A stretch of 5,643 nt of DNA from Oscillospiraceae bacterium (lineage in GTDB: Bacteria; Bacillota; Clostridia; Oscillospirales; Acutalibacteraceae): contig CACYHJ010000016.1 of assembly GCA_902774165.1 (NCBI GenBank), positions 20,418 to 26,060 on the forward strand. Direction: 5' to 3'. The position numbers and the translations under genes were made by a program. How positions within the stretch are numbered: the first letter of the stretch is position 1; every line of letters begins with the position of its first letter. Positions 1-5,643 of the stretch are shown piece after piece. The notes under the pieces were generated by a model. It saw only the letters and a program-made list of their open reading frames with translations, had not been told where the DNA came from and made no database searches.

Positions 1-486
1 GGCGGGATCCACGCCGCCGAGGGGCTCGTCCATGACATAAAGCTTTGCCTTGCGGGACATAATCAGCACCAGCTGCATGCGCTCTTTCTGGCCTTTGGAC
101 ATGGTTTTCAGCCGCTGTTTCGGGTCGACCTTGAGACGCCCCATCAGCTCCTCCGCCTTTTTGGCGTCAAAATCGGCAAAAAAGTCGCTGAAATAGGCAA
201 TCGCGTCCTTCATCCGGAACCAGCCGGGGAGATAGGTGCGCTCCGAAAGATACGCCGTCTGCGCCTTGGAATAAGCGCCGGGGATATGGCCGTCCACCAG
301 CACCGAGCCCTTATAATCGTGGATCAGGCCGGTCATGATTTTCATCATCGTTGTTTTGCCGCAGCCGTTCGCGCCCAGCAGGCCGACGATCTTCCCGCGC
401 GGGACCTCAAGGGAAATATCGTCAAGGACGAGCCGCTTCCCGTAAGATTTGCTCAGCCCCTGAATGGTAATGATTGCGTCTGACAT
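1..486 (-). CDS. ABC transporter ATP-binding protein, YtrB-like (3' end cut off by window edge)
   Basis: This is the cytoplasmic ATPase subunit of an ABC transporter, which would hydrolyse ATP to drive a separate membrane permease. The frame is open from the ATG at 486 to base 1 without a stop, giving the first 162 residues. Visible motifs in order are Walker A GANGCGKT (residues 38-45), YLSE (79-82) where the Q-loop normally has Gln, an ABC signature of the form MSKGQ (129-133), Walker B LYVMDEP (149-155) and the start of the D-loop, GGVDPA (157-162). The stretch YLSERTYLPGW and the SKGQKE signature resemble the GntR-linked YtrB-type importer/exporter ATPases of Firmicutes. An AGAGGA ribosome site lies at 492-497, six bases from the ATG. 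No GntR regulator gene lies directly upstream in this window; the neighbour is a hydrolase with a small repeat element between. The permease is probably just beyond the left edge. Substrate unknown. Confidence 0.93.
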   Translation of the reverse strand, partial: MSDAIITIQGLSKSYGKRLVLDDISLEVPRGKIVGLLGANGCGKTTMMKIMTGLIHDYKGSVLVDGHIPGAYSKAQTAYLSERTYLPGWFRMKDAIAYFSDFFADFDAKKAEELMGRLKVDPKQRLKTMSKGQKERMQLVLIMSRKAKLYVMDEPLGGVDPA

Positions 487-504
487 GGAATTCCTCTTTT
501 CATT

Positions 505-518
505 TTATTATCAATTCT
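505..518. repeat. Left copy of 14-bp direct repeat (probable target-site duplication)
   Basis: TTATTATCAATTCT here is identical to 636-649. The two copies bracket the inverted-repeat element at 519-635, the layout expected for a target-site duplication made on insertion. Fourteen bases is longer than most insertion-sequence duplications, though some families make 10-12 bp or more. Confidence 0.7.
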
Positions 519-535
519 TAGGCAACACCGCACAA
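507..535 (-). promoter_or_regulatory. Possible hybrid promoter for the ABC transporter gene, made at a repeat-element junction
   Basis: Reading toward the ABC gene, TTGTGC (530-535) lies inside the terminal inverted repeat. Exactly 17 bases later GATAAT (507-512) lies inside the flanking direct repeat. GATAAT matches five of six bases of the sigma-A -10 consensus; TTGTGC matches only three of six of the -35. A transcript starting near 500 would have a short leader of about 14 bases that still contains the ribosome site at 492-497. This is inferred from spacing and consensus only. Confidence 0.4.
521..535. repeat. Left terminal inverted repeat of the MITE-like element
   Basis: GGCAACACCGCACAA is a perfect 15-base reverse complement of 620-634. 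The similarity decays immediately inside the element, so this marks the element end and not a long palindrome. Confidence 0.85.
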
Positions 536-619
536 ATACGAATGCGCGTCTTGCCCCATCTTTGTTCCGTCATCTTGCACAGATTCTCCTTGACAACCGT
601 CAGGTTGCCTGCGGAGACA

Positions 620-634
620 TTGTGCGGTGTTGCC
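620..634. repeat. Right terminal inverted repeat of the MITE-like element
   Basis: TTGTGCGGTGTTGCC pairs perfectly with 521-535. One further C (635) separates it from the right direct repeat, while two bases (TA, 519-520) separate the left pair, so the exact element ends are uncertain by one or two bases. Confidence 0.85.
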
Positions 635-635
635 C

Positions 636-649
636 TTATTATCAATTCT
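636..649. repeat. Right copy of 14-bp direct repeat (probable target-site duplication)
   Basis: This is an exact copy of 505-518, on the far side of the element. The bases beyond each copy differ (C before this copy and T before the left one; GT after this copy and TA after the left one), which sets the 14-bp limit. Confidence 0.7.
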
Positions 650-668
650 GTTGCCGACCTGCGGGCGA

Positions 669-1973
669 TCAGGAAAACCGCGGGTATTCCGGGTCGTCAT
701 GCACCGAAGCGAAGCCGTCGTCGGTCAGCAGCTTCACCGCAAGCGAAATCGCCTTTTTGTTGTCTGCGATCGCCTCGTGCTCCTGATCGGAAAACAGCCA
801 GGTGGTATCGGGCAGCGCGCAGGCGGAGGCGTCGATTCTGCCGTCCGGGGAGACCGCGCCGGTCACGCCGTCGTTTTTCGGCTTGTACCCCGGCGCGAAT
901 TTTTTGCCCAGAGGCGCGCAGTAAGCGCCCATGGAAGAAAGCGCCGTATCGATCATGCCGTCGGAGGTGACGGTTTTTGTTTTGATCAGCGGCAGAAGCT
1001 GCAGACCGTAGCCGCAGAGATTGAAGATCTGCACGCCGCTGTCCGTGATTTTTTTGACGAACGCGGGATAATTGTTGTGGATTTCCGCCATTCGGGCGGC
1101 GCACGCCCGCACGTGCTCGTGCCTGCCGTCCGACAGATACCGCCGCTCCAGCGCCGCGTACCTGCTGCCGGGCACGGCGCCCCAGGTCACCGTGGAATTG
1201 ACGCAGACCTTCTGCACCGCAGCGTCGATGGCCGCATGCATCGTTTTTTCAACGACGGCGGAGGGCACGGTCTTCATCAGCGTTTTTGCCTTTTCCACCG
1301 CGCCGCGGCTGATAATGCTCGCGATCTGGGCGGCCTCGGCGGGTTCGACCTCATGGGCGAGCACGTCGGCCACCACGCTGGTGCCGCCGGAAGCGGCGAC
1401 GATATTCACCACCCGGTGAACGTCGCCCTCGCCGAGATATTTGTCAAAGTAGGCGTTCATCAGCACGCCGCCGAGGCTCACGGGCAAAAGGTTGACCTTG
1501 TCCGCGCCGGTGCGCGCCTTCGCGTTTTTGATAAAGGCGTTCAGCTCGTCGACAAGGGAAGGAAGATCTCCGAAGGAATTATAAGCGAAGAAGAAAAGCT
1601 TATCCTCACCGATGATCTCCGCAAGGCCCTGCATGGGCACCATCCGGTAAAGGCGCTTGCGGTCCTCCTCCGGATATTCGGAAGCGGGAACGTCGAACCT
1701 GCGGGGACGCAGACGGTGTTTGGTCCTGCCGTCGGGATTGATCGCCAGCGGATCCACCGTCTCGGCGGCGATCTGCGCCACCGCTTCGGAGAACCCGGCG
1801 TCCCGCCGAAGGAGCATCATTTTCGCCAGCGGTTTTTTGATTTTCTCCATCACCAGATCTTTGCTGATGCTCAGCGGCCACGCGTTTTTGATTTTTTTGC
1901 CGTTTTCGTCGACCATTTCAACGAAGGACTGCCCGATTCCGGGGAGGATGACGGTGGGAAGATAATCTGACAT
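669..1973 (-). CDS. Alpha/beta-hydrolase, LCAT/lipase-like
   Basis: Probable serine esterase or lipase of 434 residues, cytoplasmic, with no signal peptide or membrane segment; substrate unknown. It opens with a beta strand and oxyanion-type loop (TVILPGIGQS, 7-16). The nucleophile elbow is PVSLGG (164-169), making Ser166 the likely nucleophile. The loop after a later strand, SDGMID (337-342), offers Asp338 as the acid, and DQEHE (396-400) offers His399 as the base. The order Ser, Asp, His and the DG loop resemble lecithin-cholesterol acyltransferase-type lipases; residues about 195-310 would form a helical cap. The first Gly of the usual GxSxG is Pro164. The start at 1973 is chosen because AGGAGGT lies eight bases upstream; an earlier in-frame ATG at 2009 has no ribosome site and follows directly on the hairpin after lepA. 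It is separated from lepA by a 65-bp gap with that hairpin, so it may be read only by readthrough or from a weak promoter I could not identify. Confidence 0.85.
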   Translation of the reverse strand: MSDYLPTVILPGIGQSFVEMVDENGKKIKNAWPLSISKDLVMEKIKKPLAKMMLLRRDAGFSEAVAQIAAETVDPLAINPDGRTKHRLRPRRFDVPASEYPEEDRKRLYRMVPMQGLAEIIGEDKLFFFAYNSFGDLPSLVDELNAFIKNAKARTGADKVNLLPVSLGGVLMNAYFDKYLGEGDVHRVVNIVAASGGTSVVADVLAHEVEPAEAAQIASIISRGAVEKAKTLMKTVPSAVVEKTMHAAIDAAVQKVCVNSTVTWGAVPGSRYAALERRYLSDGRHEHVRACAARMAEIHNNYPAFVKKITDSGVQIFNLCGYGLQLLPLIKTKTVTSDGMIDTALSSMGAYCAPLGKKFAPGYKPKNDGVTGAVSPDGRIDASACALPDTTWLFSDQEHEAIADNKKAISLAVKLLTDDGFASVHDDPEYPRFS

Positions 1974-1981
1974 TGTCTGCG

Positions 1982-1988
1982 ACCTCCT
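1982..1988 (-). promoter_or_regulatory. Ribosome binding site that fixes the hydrolase start
   Basis: AGGAGGT on the minus strand is a full match to the anti-Shine-Dalgarno complement, eight bases before the ATG at 1973. It excludes the longer in-frame start at 2009. Confidence 0.9.
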
Positions 1989-2016
1989 GTTTTTATAAAA
2001 ATTGTCCATTATTCAT

Positions 2017-2045
2017 TAAGTAAAACCGCCGTGCGGTTTTACTTA
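2017..2045 (-). terminator. Hairpin at the lepA stop codon, probable intrinsic terminator
   Basis: Perfect 13-bp arms (2033-2045 and 2017-2029 read on the minus strand) close a three-base loop. The core is a GC-rich ACCGC/GCGGT stem with an A-run on one side and TTTT then ACTT on the other, the layout of a bidirectional intrinsic terminator in which the U-tract is part of the stem. The lepA TAA (2039-2041) lies inside the upstream arm, so ribosomes finishing lepA would cover the hairpin. No long U-run follows, so it may be leaky and let some transcription reach the hydrolase gene. Confidence 0.6.
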
Positions 2046-3853
2046 TCATCGTCCAGCTTCAGCACCGCCATAAACGCCTCCTGCGGGACCTCGACGGTAC
2101 CGAAGGAACGCATCCGCTTCTTGCCTTCCTTCTGTTTTTCCAGCAGCTTCTTCTTCCGCGTGATATCGCCGCCGTAGCATTTGGCAAGCACGTCCTTGCG
2201 CAGCGCCTTGACGGTCTCGCGGGCGATGATCTTGCCGCCGATGGCAAGCTGAATGGGGATCTCAAACATCTGACGCGGAATGTTGTCCTTGAGCTTTTCC
2301 GCGATCTTCCGCGCTCTTCCGTAGGCTTTGTCGGAATGGATGATGAAGGACATGGCGTCCACCTGGTCGCCGTTCAGAAGCACGTCCAGCTTCACAAGGT
2401 TGGACTGGGCGTAGCCCTTGAGCTCGTAATCGAAGGACGCGTAGCCCCGGGTGCGGGATTTGAGCGCGTCGAAGAAATCGTAAATGATCTCGTTCAGCGG
2501 CAGGTTGTAATGAATATCGACCCGGTCCTTTGACAGATAATCCATGGTGATAAAGGTACCGCGGCGGTCCTGACACAGATCCATGATCGCGCCGACGTAA
2601 TCGGGCGGGGAATAGATGTGCGCGTCCGCGATGGGCTCCTCGCTGAAGTCGATCTCCGCAGGGTCCGGGTACTTGGTCGGATTGTCGATCTCGACCACGG
2701 AGCCGTCCCGCAGATGGATTTTATAAATAACGCTGGGAACGGTGGTGACAAGATCGAGATCGTATTCCCGCTCCAGCCGTTCCTGAATGATCTCAAGATG
2801 CAGAAGCCCCAGAAAGCCGCAGCGGAAGCCGAAGCCCAGCGCGCCGGAGGTTTCCGGCTCATAGGAAAGGGACGCGTCGTTGAGCTGCAGCTTTTCCAGC
2901 GCCTCCTTCAGGTTTTCATAATCGGCGCCGTCGGCGGGATAAACGCCGCAGAACACCATGGGATTGACCTTGCGGTACCCCTGCAGCGGCTCCGGCGCGG
3001 GCCTTGACGCAAGGGTGACGGTGTCGCCCACCTTCGCGTCCCGCACGGTCTTGATGGACGCGGTGATATACCCCACCTCGCCCGAGCAAAGACAGGCATC
3101 CGGCTCCAGCCGCGTGGCGCGCATATGGCCGGTCTCGACAACGGTAAACTCGGCTCCGGTCGCCATCATGCGCATGGTATCGCCGGGACGGATCTGTCCG
3201 TCCACGATACGTACGTAAACGATGACGCCTTTATAGCTGTCGTAGACCGAGTCGAACACCAGCGCCCGCAGCGGCGCGTCGTCGTCGCAGTCCGGCGCGG
3301 GAATATCGGAGACGATCTTTTCCAGGACCGCGCGGACGTTTTCACCGGTTTTCGCGGAAACTCTGGGCGCCTCGGAGCAGTCAAGGCCGATGACCTCTTC
3401 CACGTCGGCGCAGACCCGTTCGGGATCCGCCGCGGGCAGGTCGATTTTATTGATGACGGGCACCAGCTCCAGATTATGGTCCAGCGCGAGGTAAGTGTTC
3501 GCGATGGTCTGCGCCTCGATGCCCTGCGTCGCGTCCACGATCAGGATCGCGCCCTCGCAGGCGGCAAGCGACCGGGAAACCTCATAGTTGAAGTCCACAT
3601 GGCCGGGGGTGTCGATCAGGTTCAGCTCATAGCTCTCGCCGTTGTCCGCCTTGTAATGCAGCGTGACCGCGTGGGCCTTGATGGTGATGCCGCGCTCCCG
3701 CTCAAGGTCCATATCGTCCAGCAGCTGCTGCTTCATATCCCGCTCGTCGACGGAATTGGTCAGCTCCAGCAGGCGGTCCGCCAGGGTGGACTTGCCGTGG
3801 TCGATGTGGGCGATGATGGAAAAATTGCGGATATGTTCTTTCTTAACTCTCAT
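2039..3853 (-). CDS. lepA: Elongation factor 4 (LepA), translational GTPase
   Basis: LepA/EF4 is a ribosome-binding GTPase reported to act in back-translocation under stress and in 30S subunit maturation or initiation. The 604 residues match the usual length of about 600. The G domain shows G1 AHIDHGKST (15-23), the switch region RERGITI (52-58), G3 DTPGH (81-85), G4 NKID (135-138) and G5 SAKTG (166-170). An EF-G-like core follows, with CGFLGLLHLEIIQERLEREY, and the LepA-specific C-terminal domain ends with the basic GGDITRKKKLLEKQKEGKKR stretch and VEVPQEAFMAVL. All key GTPase residues are present. The ATG at 3853 overlaps the mrnC stop in an ATGA junction, so translation is probably coupled; an AAGGA lies about a dozen bases upstream. 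It appears to be the last gene of the obg–mrnC–lepA transcript. Confidence 0.98.
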   Translation of the reverse strand: MRVKKEHIRNFSIIAHIDHGKSTLADRLLELTNSVDERDMKQQLLDDMDLERERGITIKAHAVTLHYKADNGESYELNLIDTPGHVDFNYEVSRSLAACEGAILIVDATQGIEAQTIANTYLALDHNLELVPVINKIDLPAADPERVCADVEEVIGLDCSEAPRVSAKTGENVRAVLEKIVSDIPAPDCDDDAPLRALVFDSVYDSYKGVIVYVRIVDGQIRPGDTMRMMATGAEFTVVETGHMRATRLEPDACLCSGEVGYITASIKTVRDAKVGDTVTLASRPAPEPLQGYRKVNPMVFCGVYPADGADYENLKEALEKLQLNDASLSYEPETSGALGFGFRCGFLGLLHLEIIQERLEREYDLDLVTTVPSVIYKIHLRDGSVVEIDNPTKYPDPAEIDFSEEPIADAHIYSPPDYVGAIMDLCQDRRGTFITMDYLSKDRVDIHYNLPLNEIIYDFFDALKSRTRGYASFDYELKGYAQSNLVKLDVLLNGDQVDAMSFIIHSDKAYGRARKIAEKLKDNIPRQMFEIPIQLAIGGKIIARETVKALRKDVLAKCYGGDITRKKKLLEKQKEGKKRMRSFGTVEVPQEAFMAVLKLDDDK

Positions 3854-4257
3854 GGCTGTTGTTCCTTGTCCATAATAATATCAAACAGTTCGCGGATGCG
3901 CGCCTCGGCGCCGCACAGATGCAGATAGCCGAAGACCGCCTCCAGCCCCGTGGCGCTGTGGTAGTCGCCGCCGGACATATTTTTCGGCGTATGGGCGGAA
4001 TGGGCGTTGCGCGCCCGTTTATAGACCGCCGCCTCTTCCTCCGTCAGGCAGTCGCGGATGCGCTCATACCCCCGCGCCTGCGCCGCGGCGTTCACCAGCG
4101 CGGCGCTGCGGGCGTGCAGCGCGCCGGCCTTGCCGTCTCCCGCCGCCACAAGGGCTTCCCGCACCAGAAGGGAATACACGCTGTCGCCGAGAAACGCCAG
4201 CGCCAGCACATTCTGCGCCGCCGCCTGACGCGGCGCCATCACGGGCTCACGGCACAT
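3850..4257 (-). CDS. mrnC: Mini-ribonuclease III (Mini-III)
   Basis: Mini-III is a dimeric RNase III-type nuclease without the double-stranded RNA-binding domain; in Bacillus it matures 23S rRNA by cutting the stem formed by the paired ends of the precursor. From the start used here the protein has 135 residues, near the family's usual size. The RNase III signature appears as LALAFLGDSVYSLLVRE with candidate metal ligand Asp25, followed by the family motif KRARNAHSAHTPKN (80-93) and GLEAVFGYLHL (104-114) with candidate catalytic Glu106. The ATG at 4257 is preferred because GGAG lies seven bases upstream (4265-4268), inside obg; this makes an 11-bp overlap with obg. The ATG at 4239 (129 aa) is possible but has a weaker ribosome site. 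A still earlier ATG at 4317 would lie deep inside obg and is unlikely. The stop overlaps the lepA start by 4 bp. Confidence 0.93.
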   Translation of the reverse strand: MCREPVMAPRQAAAQNVLALAFLGDSVYSLLVREALVAAGDGKAGALHARSAALVNAAAQARGYERIRDCLTEEEAAVYKRARNAHSAHTPKNMSGGDYHSATGLEAVFGYLHLCGAEARIRELFDIIMDKEQQP

Positions 4258-5524
4258 ACTCAAACTCCAGGCCGTAAATATCGACCGTATCGCCGGTGGC
4301 GATCCCCTTTTCCACAAGAGCGTCGATCACGCCGCTTTTGCGCAGCACCAGCTGAAAATACTGCAGCGACTCATAATCGTCCGGGTCCGTCTTGTTGAGG
4401 ATCTTCATCAGCCATTCGCCCTCGATATAGTAAACGCCGTCCTCGACCTCCACGGTGAACTCGTTGCGCCGTCTGCGGTCCGGGATCTCCTCGGGCGGCA
4501 GCGGCTCCGGCTCATAAACGCGGACCGCGGGCAGCTGCGCCAGCCGCGCGGCGGTATAGTCGATCAGCTCTTTCGTGCCCTCGGCAATGGGGGCGATGAT
4601 CTCAAAATAGGGCAGGCCCTTTTCTTCTTTGATGAATTTTTCAAACTCCGCGCGCTGCTCGTCTGTGGCGAGATCCAGCTTGTTTCCCGCCACGATCTGA
4701 GGGCATTTCGCAAGCTCGGGGTTGAATTTTTCCAGTTCCCGGTTGATCGTCTCGAAATCCTGTTTCGGGTCCCTGCCCTCGGAGCCGGAAACGTCGACGA
4801 TATGAATCAGCAGCCGGCAGCGCTCCACGTGCCGCAGGAACGCATGCCCGAGGCCCACGCCGTCGCCGGCGCCCTCGATCAGGCCGGGGATATCCGCCAT
4901 CACAAAGCTGCTCTCCGGCCCCATGCGGATCACGCCCAGAACGGGGGTGATGGTGGTGAAATGATAATTCGCGATTTCCGGTTTGGCGTCGCTGACGACG
5001 GAAATGAGCGACGATTTCCCCACGTTGGGGAAGCCGAGAAGCCCCACGTCCGCCAGCAGCTTCAGCTCCAGCAGGACTTCAAGCTCCTCCCCCGGCGCGC
5101 CGTTTTTCGCGAAATGGGGCGTCTGGCGGGTCGAGGTGGCAAAATGGGTGTTGCCCCAGCCGCCTCTGCCGCCTTTGGCGGCGATGAAGGGCTCGCCGGA
5201 GGACATATCCGCCATGATGCGGCCGGTGGCGTTGTCCCGGATCAGGGTTCCGCGGGGAACGCGGATGGTCAGGTCCTCGCCGTTTTTGCCGTGGCACCGC
5301 TTACCCATGCCCGGCGTGCCGGGCATGGCCTTGTATTTTCTTTTATAGCGGAAATCCGCAAGGGTGGAAAGGTTGTCGTCGGCGACAAAAACGATATTGC
5401 CGCCCCGCCCCCCGTCGCCGCCGTCGGGCCCGCCCGCGGCGACGTATTTTTCCCGCCGGAAGGTCACGGCGCCATCGCCGCCCGCCCCGGCTTTGATCAT
5501 AATCACTGCCTTGTCGATGAACAT
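4247..5524 (-). CDS. obg: GTPase Obg (CgtA), ribosome-assembly GTPase
   Basis: Obg is an essential slow GTPase that binds the 50S subunit during assembly and links it to stringent-response nucleotides. The 425 residues carry all three family domains. The N-terminal glycine-rich Obg fold spans about 1-158, with GAGGDGAVTFRREKYV and the GGPDGGDGGRGG run. The G domain follows: G1 GFPNVGKS (164-171), switch I with FTTITP (189-194), G3 DIPG (211-214) and G4 NKLD (281-284). The C-terminal OCT domain covers about 355-423, a module limited to a subset of mainly Gram-positive Obg proteins. In G5 the usual ISA reads IIA, with Ile310 in the Ser position. The ATG at 5524 has GGAG nine bases upstream (5534-5537) and gives the classical MFIDKA N-terminus. 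It is first in the obg–mrnC–lepA group; rpmA or rplU, frequent upstream partners, would be beyond the right edge and cannot be seen. Confidence 0.98.
   Translation of the reverse strand: MFIDKAVIMIKAGAGGDGAVTFRREKYVAAGGPDGGDGGRGGNIVFVADDNLSTLADFRYKRKYKAMPGTPGMGKRCHGKNGEDLTIRVPRGTLIRDNATGRIMADMSSGEPFIAAKGGRGGWGNTHFATSTRQTPHFAKNGAPGEELEVLLELKLLADVGLLGFPNVGKSSLISVVSDAKPEIANYHFTTITPVLGVIRMGPESSFVMADIPGLIEGAGDGVGLGHAFLRHVERCRLLIHIVDVSGSEGRDPKQDFETINRELEKFNPELAKCPQIVAGNKLDLATDEQRAEFEKFIKEEKGLPYFEIIAPIAEGTKELIDYTAARLAQLPAVRVYEPEPLPPEEIPDRRRRNEFTVEVEDGVYYIEGEWLMKILNKTDPDDYESLQYFQLVLRKSGVIDALVEKGIATGDTVDIYGLEFEYVP
5305..5328. repeat. 24-bp near-perfect palindrome inside obg
   Basis: Two perfect 11-bp arms (5305-5315 and 5318-5328) flank a two-base centre. 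It encodes the MPGTPGM segment (residues 67-73) of the glycine-rich Obg domain. The symmetry partly follows from the repeated Pro-Gly codons, so a nucleic-acid role is uncertain. Confidence 0.5.
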
Positions 5525-5643
5525 CTTTATTTTCTCCGTTTAATACAATCAAGCATAATATACAGAATAATATTTTACCATATCACGCGCAAAAGATAAA
5601 TACTTTTTTGTTAATTTTTATTTTTGCCGTAAAAATCGGAAAA
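5525..5643 (-). promoter_or_regulatory. obg: AT-rich leader of obg with an extended -10 promoter candidate
   Basis: This non-coding stretch is clearly richer in A and T than the genes. Reading toward obg, TGGTAAAAT (5572-5580) fits an extended -10 element (TG, one base, then five of six of TATAAT). The -35 position reads TTTATC, a weak match that extended -10 promoters tolerate. Transcription would begin about 40 bases before the ATG. I see no coding sequence, RNA gene or clear terminator between 5581 and the window end. Confidence 0.45.

Larger units (their letters stand above)
519..635. mobile_element. MITE-like non-autonomous element (117 bp)
   Basis: The element is bounded by perfect 15-bp terminal inverted repeats, GGCAACACCGCACAA at 521-535 and its reverse complement at 620-634, and flanked by perfect 14-bp direct repeats at 505-518 and 636-649. 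It is too short for a transposase and shows no convincing coding frame, so it would have to be mobilised in trans. The interior holds a small hairpin (CAACC 594-598, loop GTCA, GGTTG 603-607). It sits between the hydrolase stop (669) and the ABC gene start (486). Excision of the element plus one direct repeat leaves a 51-bp spacer that keeps the ABC ribosome site, so the insertion looks neutral to both reading frames. I cannot assign the TIR to an insertion-sequence family from memory. The alternative, a native regulatory dyad, explains the inverted repeats but not the flanking direct repeats. Confidence 0.72.

Noticed and set aside
518..700. A 60-codon minus-strand frame that runs through the MITE-like element and into the hydrolase 3' end
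   Set aside because: It overlaps the hydrolase gene in another frame, has no recognisable domain, and its composition follows the repeat element. The stop falls exactly at the element edge, which fits a chance frame through a repeat.
627..1970. Long plus-strand open frame of 447 codons opposite the hydrolase gene
   Set aside because: It mirrors the hydrolase gene, whose GC-rich codons leave few antisense stops. The translation is rich in His, Arg and Gly with no family motifs, and no ribosome site is evident.
1992..1997. TATAAA as a -10 box for the hydrolase gene
   Set aside because: A transcript from it would start on top of the ribosome site, and no acceptable -35 lies 16-18 bases upstream.
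1974..2009. N-terminal extension of the hydrolase to the ATG at 2009
   Set aside because: No ribosome site precedes 2009, it follows directly on the lepA hairpin, and the extension would bury the perfect AGGAGGT used by the start at 1973.
4802..5599. Plus-strand open frames opposite obg, and similarly 3125-3928 opposite lepA
   Set aside because: Both are antisense to well-identified conserved genes and encode low-complexity sequence without motifs.
5603..5643. Possible terminator of an upstream gene at the right edge
   Set aside because: Only a three-base CCG/CGG stem with a large A/T loop can be drawn, and the window ends before any context can be judged.

Overview
The window reads entirely on the minus strand and carries five protein genes; transcription runs from right to left. 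Genes are GC-rich and the gaps between them AT-rich. The obg–mrnC–lepA order, the presence of a Mini-III RNase (a family known mainly from Firmicutes, cyanobacteria and plastids), a YtrB-like ABC ATPase and the strong purine Shine-Dalgarno sites together suggest a GC-rich member of the Clostridia (Oscillospiraceae/Ruminococcaceae-like). That placement is an inference, not a match to a named species.

Right half (5643 to 2039): a compact ribosome and RNA-maturation cluster. An AT-rich leader with an extended -10 promoter candidate precedes obg (ribosome-assembly GTPase, 425 aa). Its 3' end overlaps mrnC (Mini-ribonuclease III, 23S rRNA maturation) by about 11 bp, and mrnC overlaps lepA (elongation factor 4, 604 aa) by 4 bp in an ATGA junction. 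The overlaps imply one transcript with coupled translation, joining two ribosome-associated GTPases with an rRNA-processing nuclease. A perfect 13-bp-arm hairpin that contains the lepA stop codon probably ends or attenuates this transcript.

Left half (2038 to 1): a 434-aa alpha/beta-hydrolase (LCAT/lipase-like, unnamed) with a perfect AGGAGGT ribosome site, then a 182-bp gap, then the 5' part of an ABC transporter ATPase gene that runs off the left edge after 162 codons.

The most interesting item is in that 182-bp gap. It holds a 117-bp MITE-like element with perfect 15-bp terminal inverted repeats, flanked by perfect 14-bp direct repeats that look like a target-site duplication. Removing the element and one direct-repeat copy leaves an ordinary 51-bp intergenic spacer. 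The repeat end next to the ABC gene also supplies a possible -35 box at 17-bp spacing from a GATAAT -10 in the flanking repeat, so the insertion may have built a hybrid promoter for the transporter. I see no CRISPR array, no RNA gene and no clear new multi-gene system; the rest is ordinary core genome.
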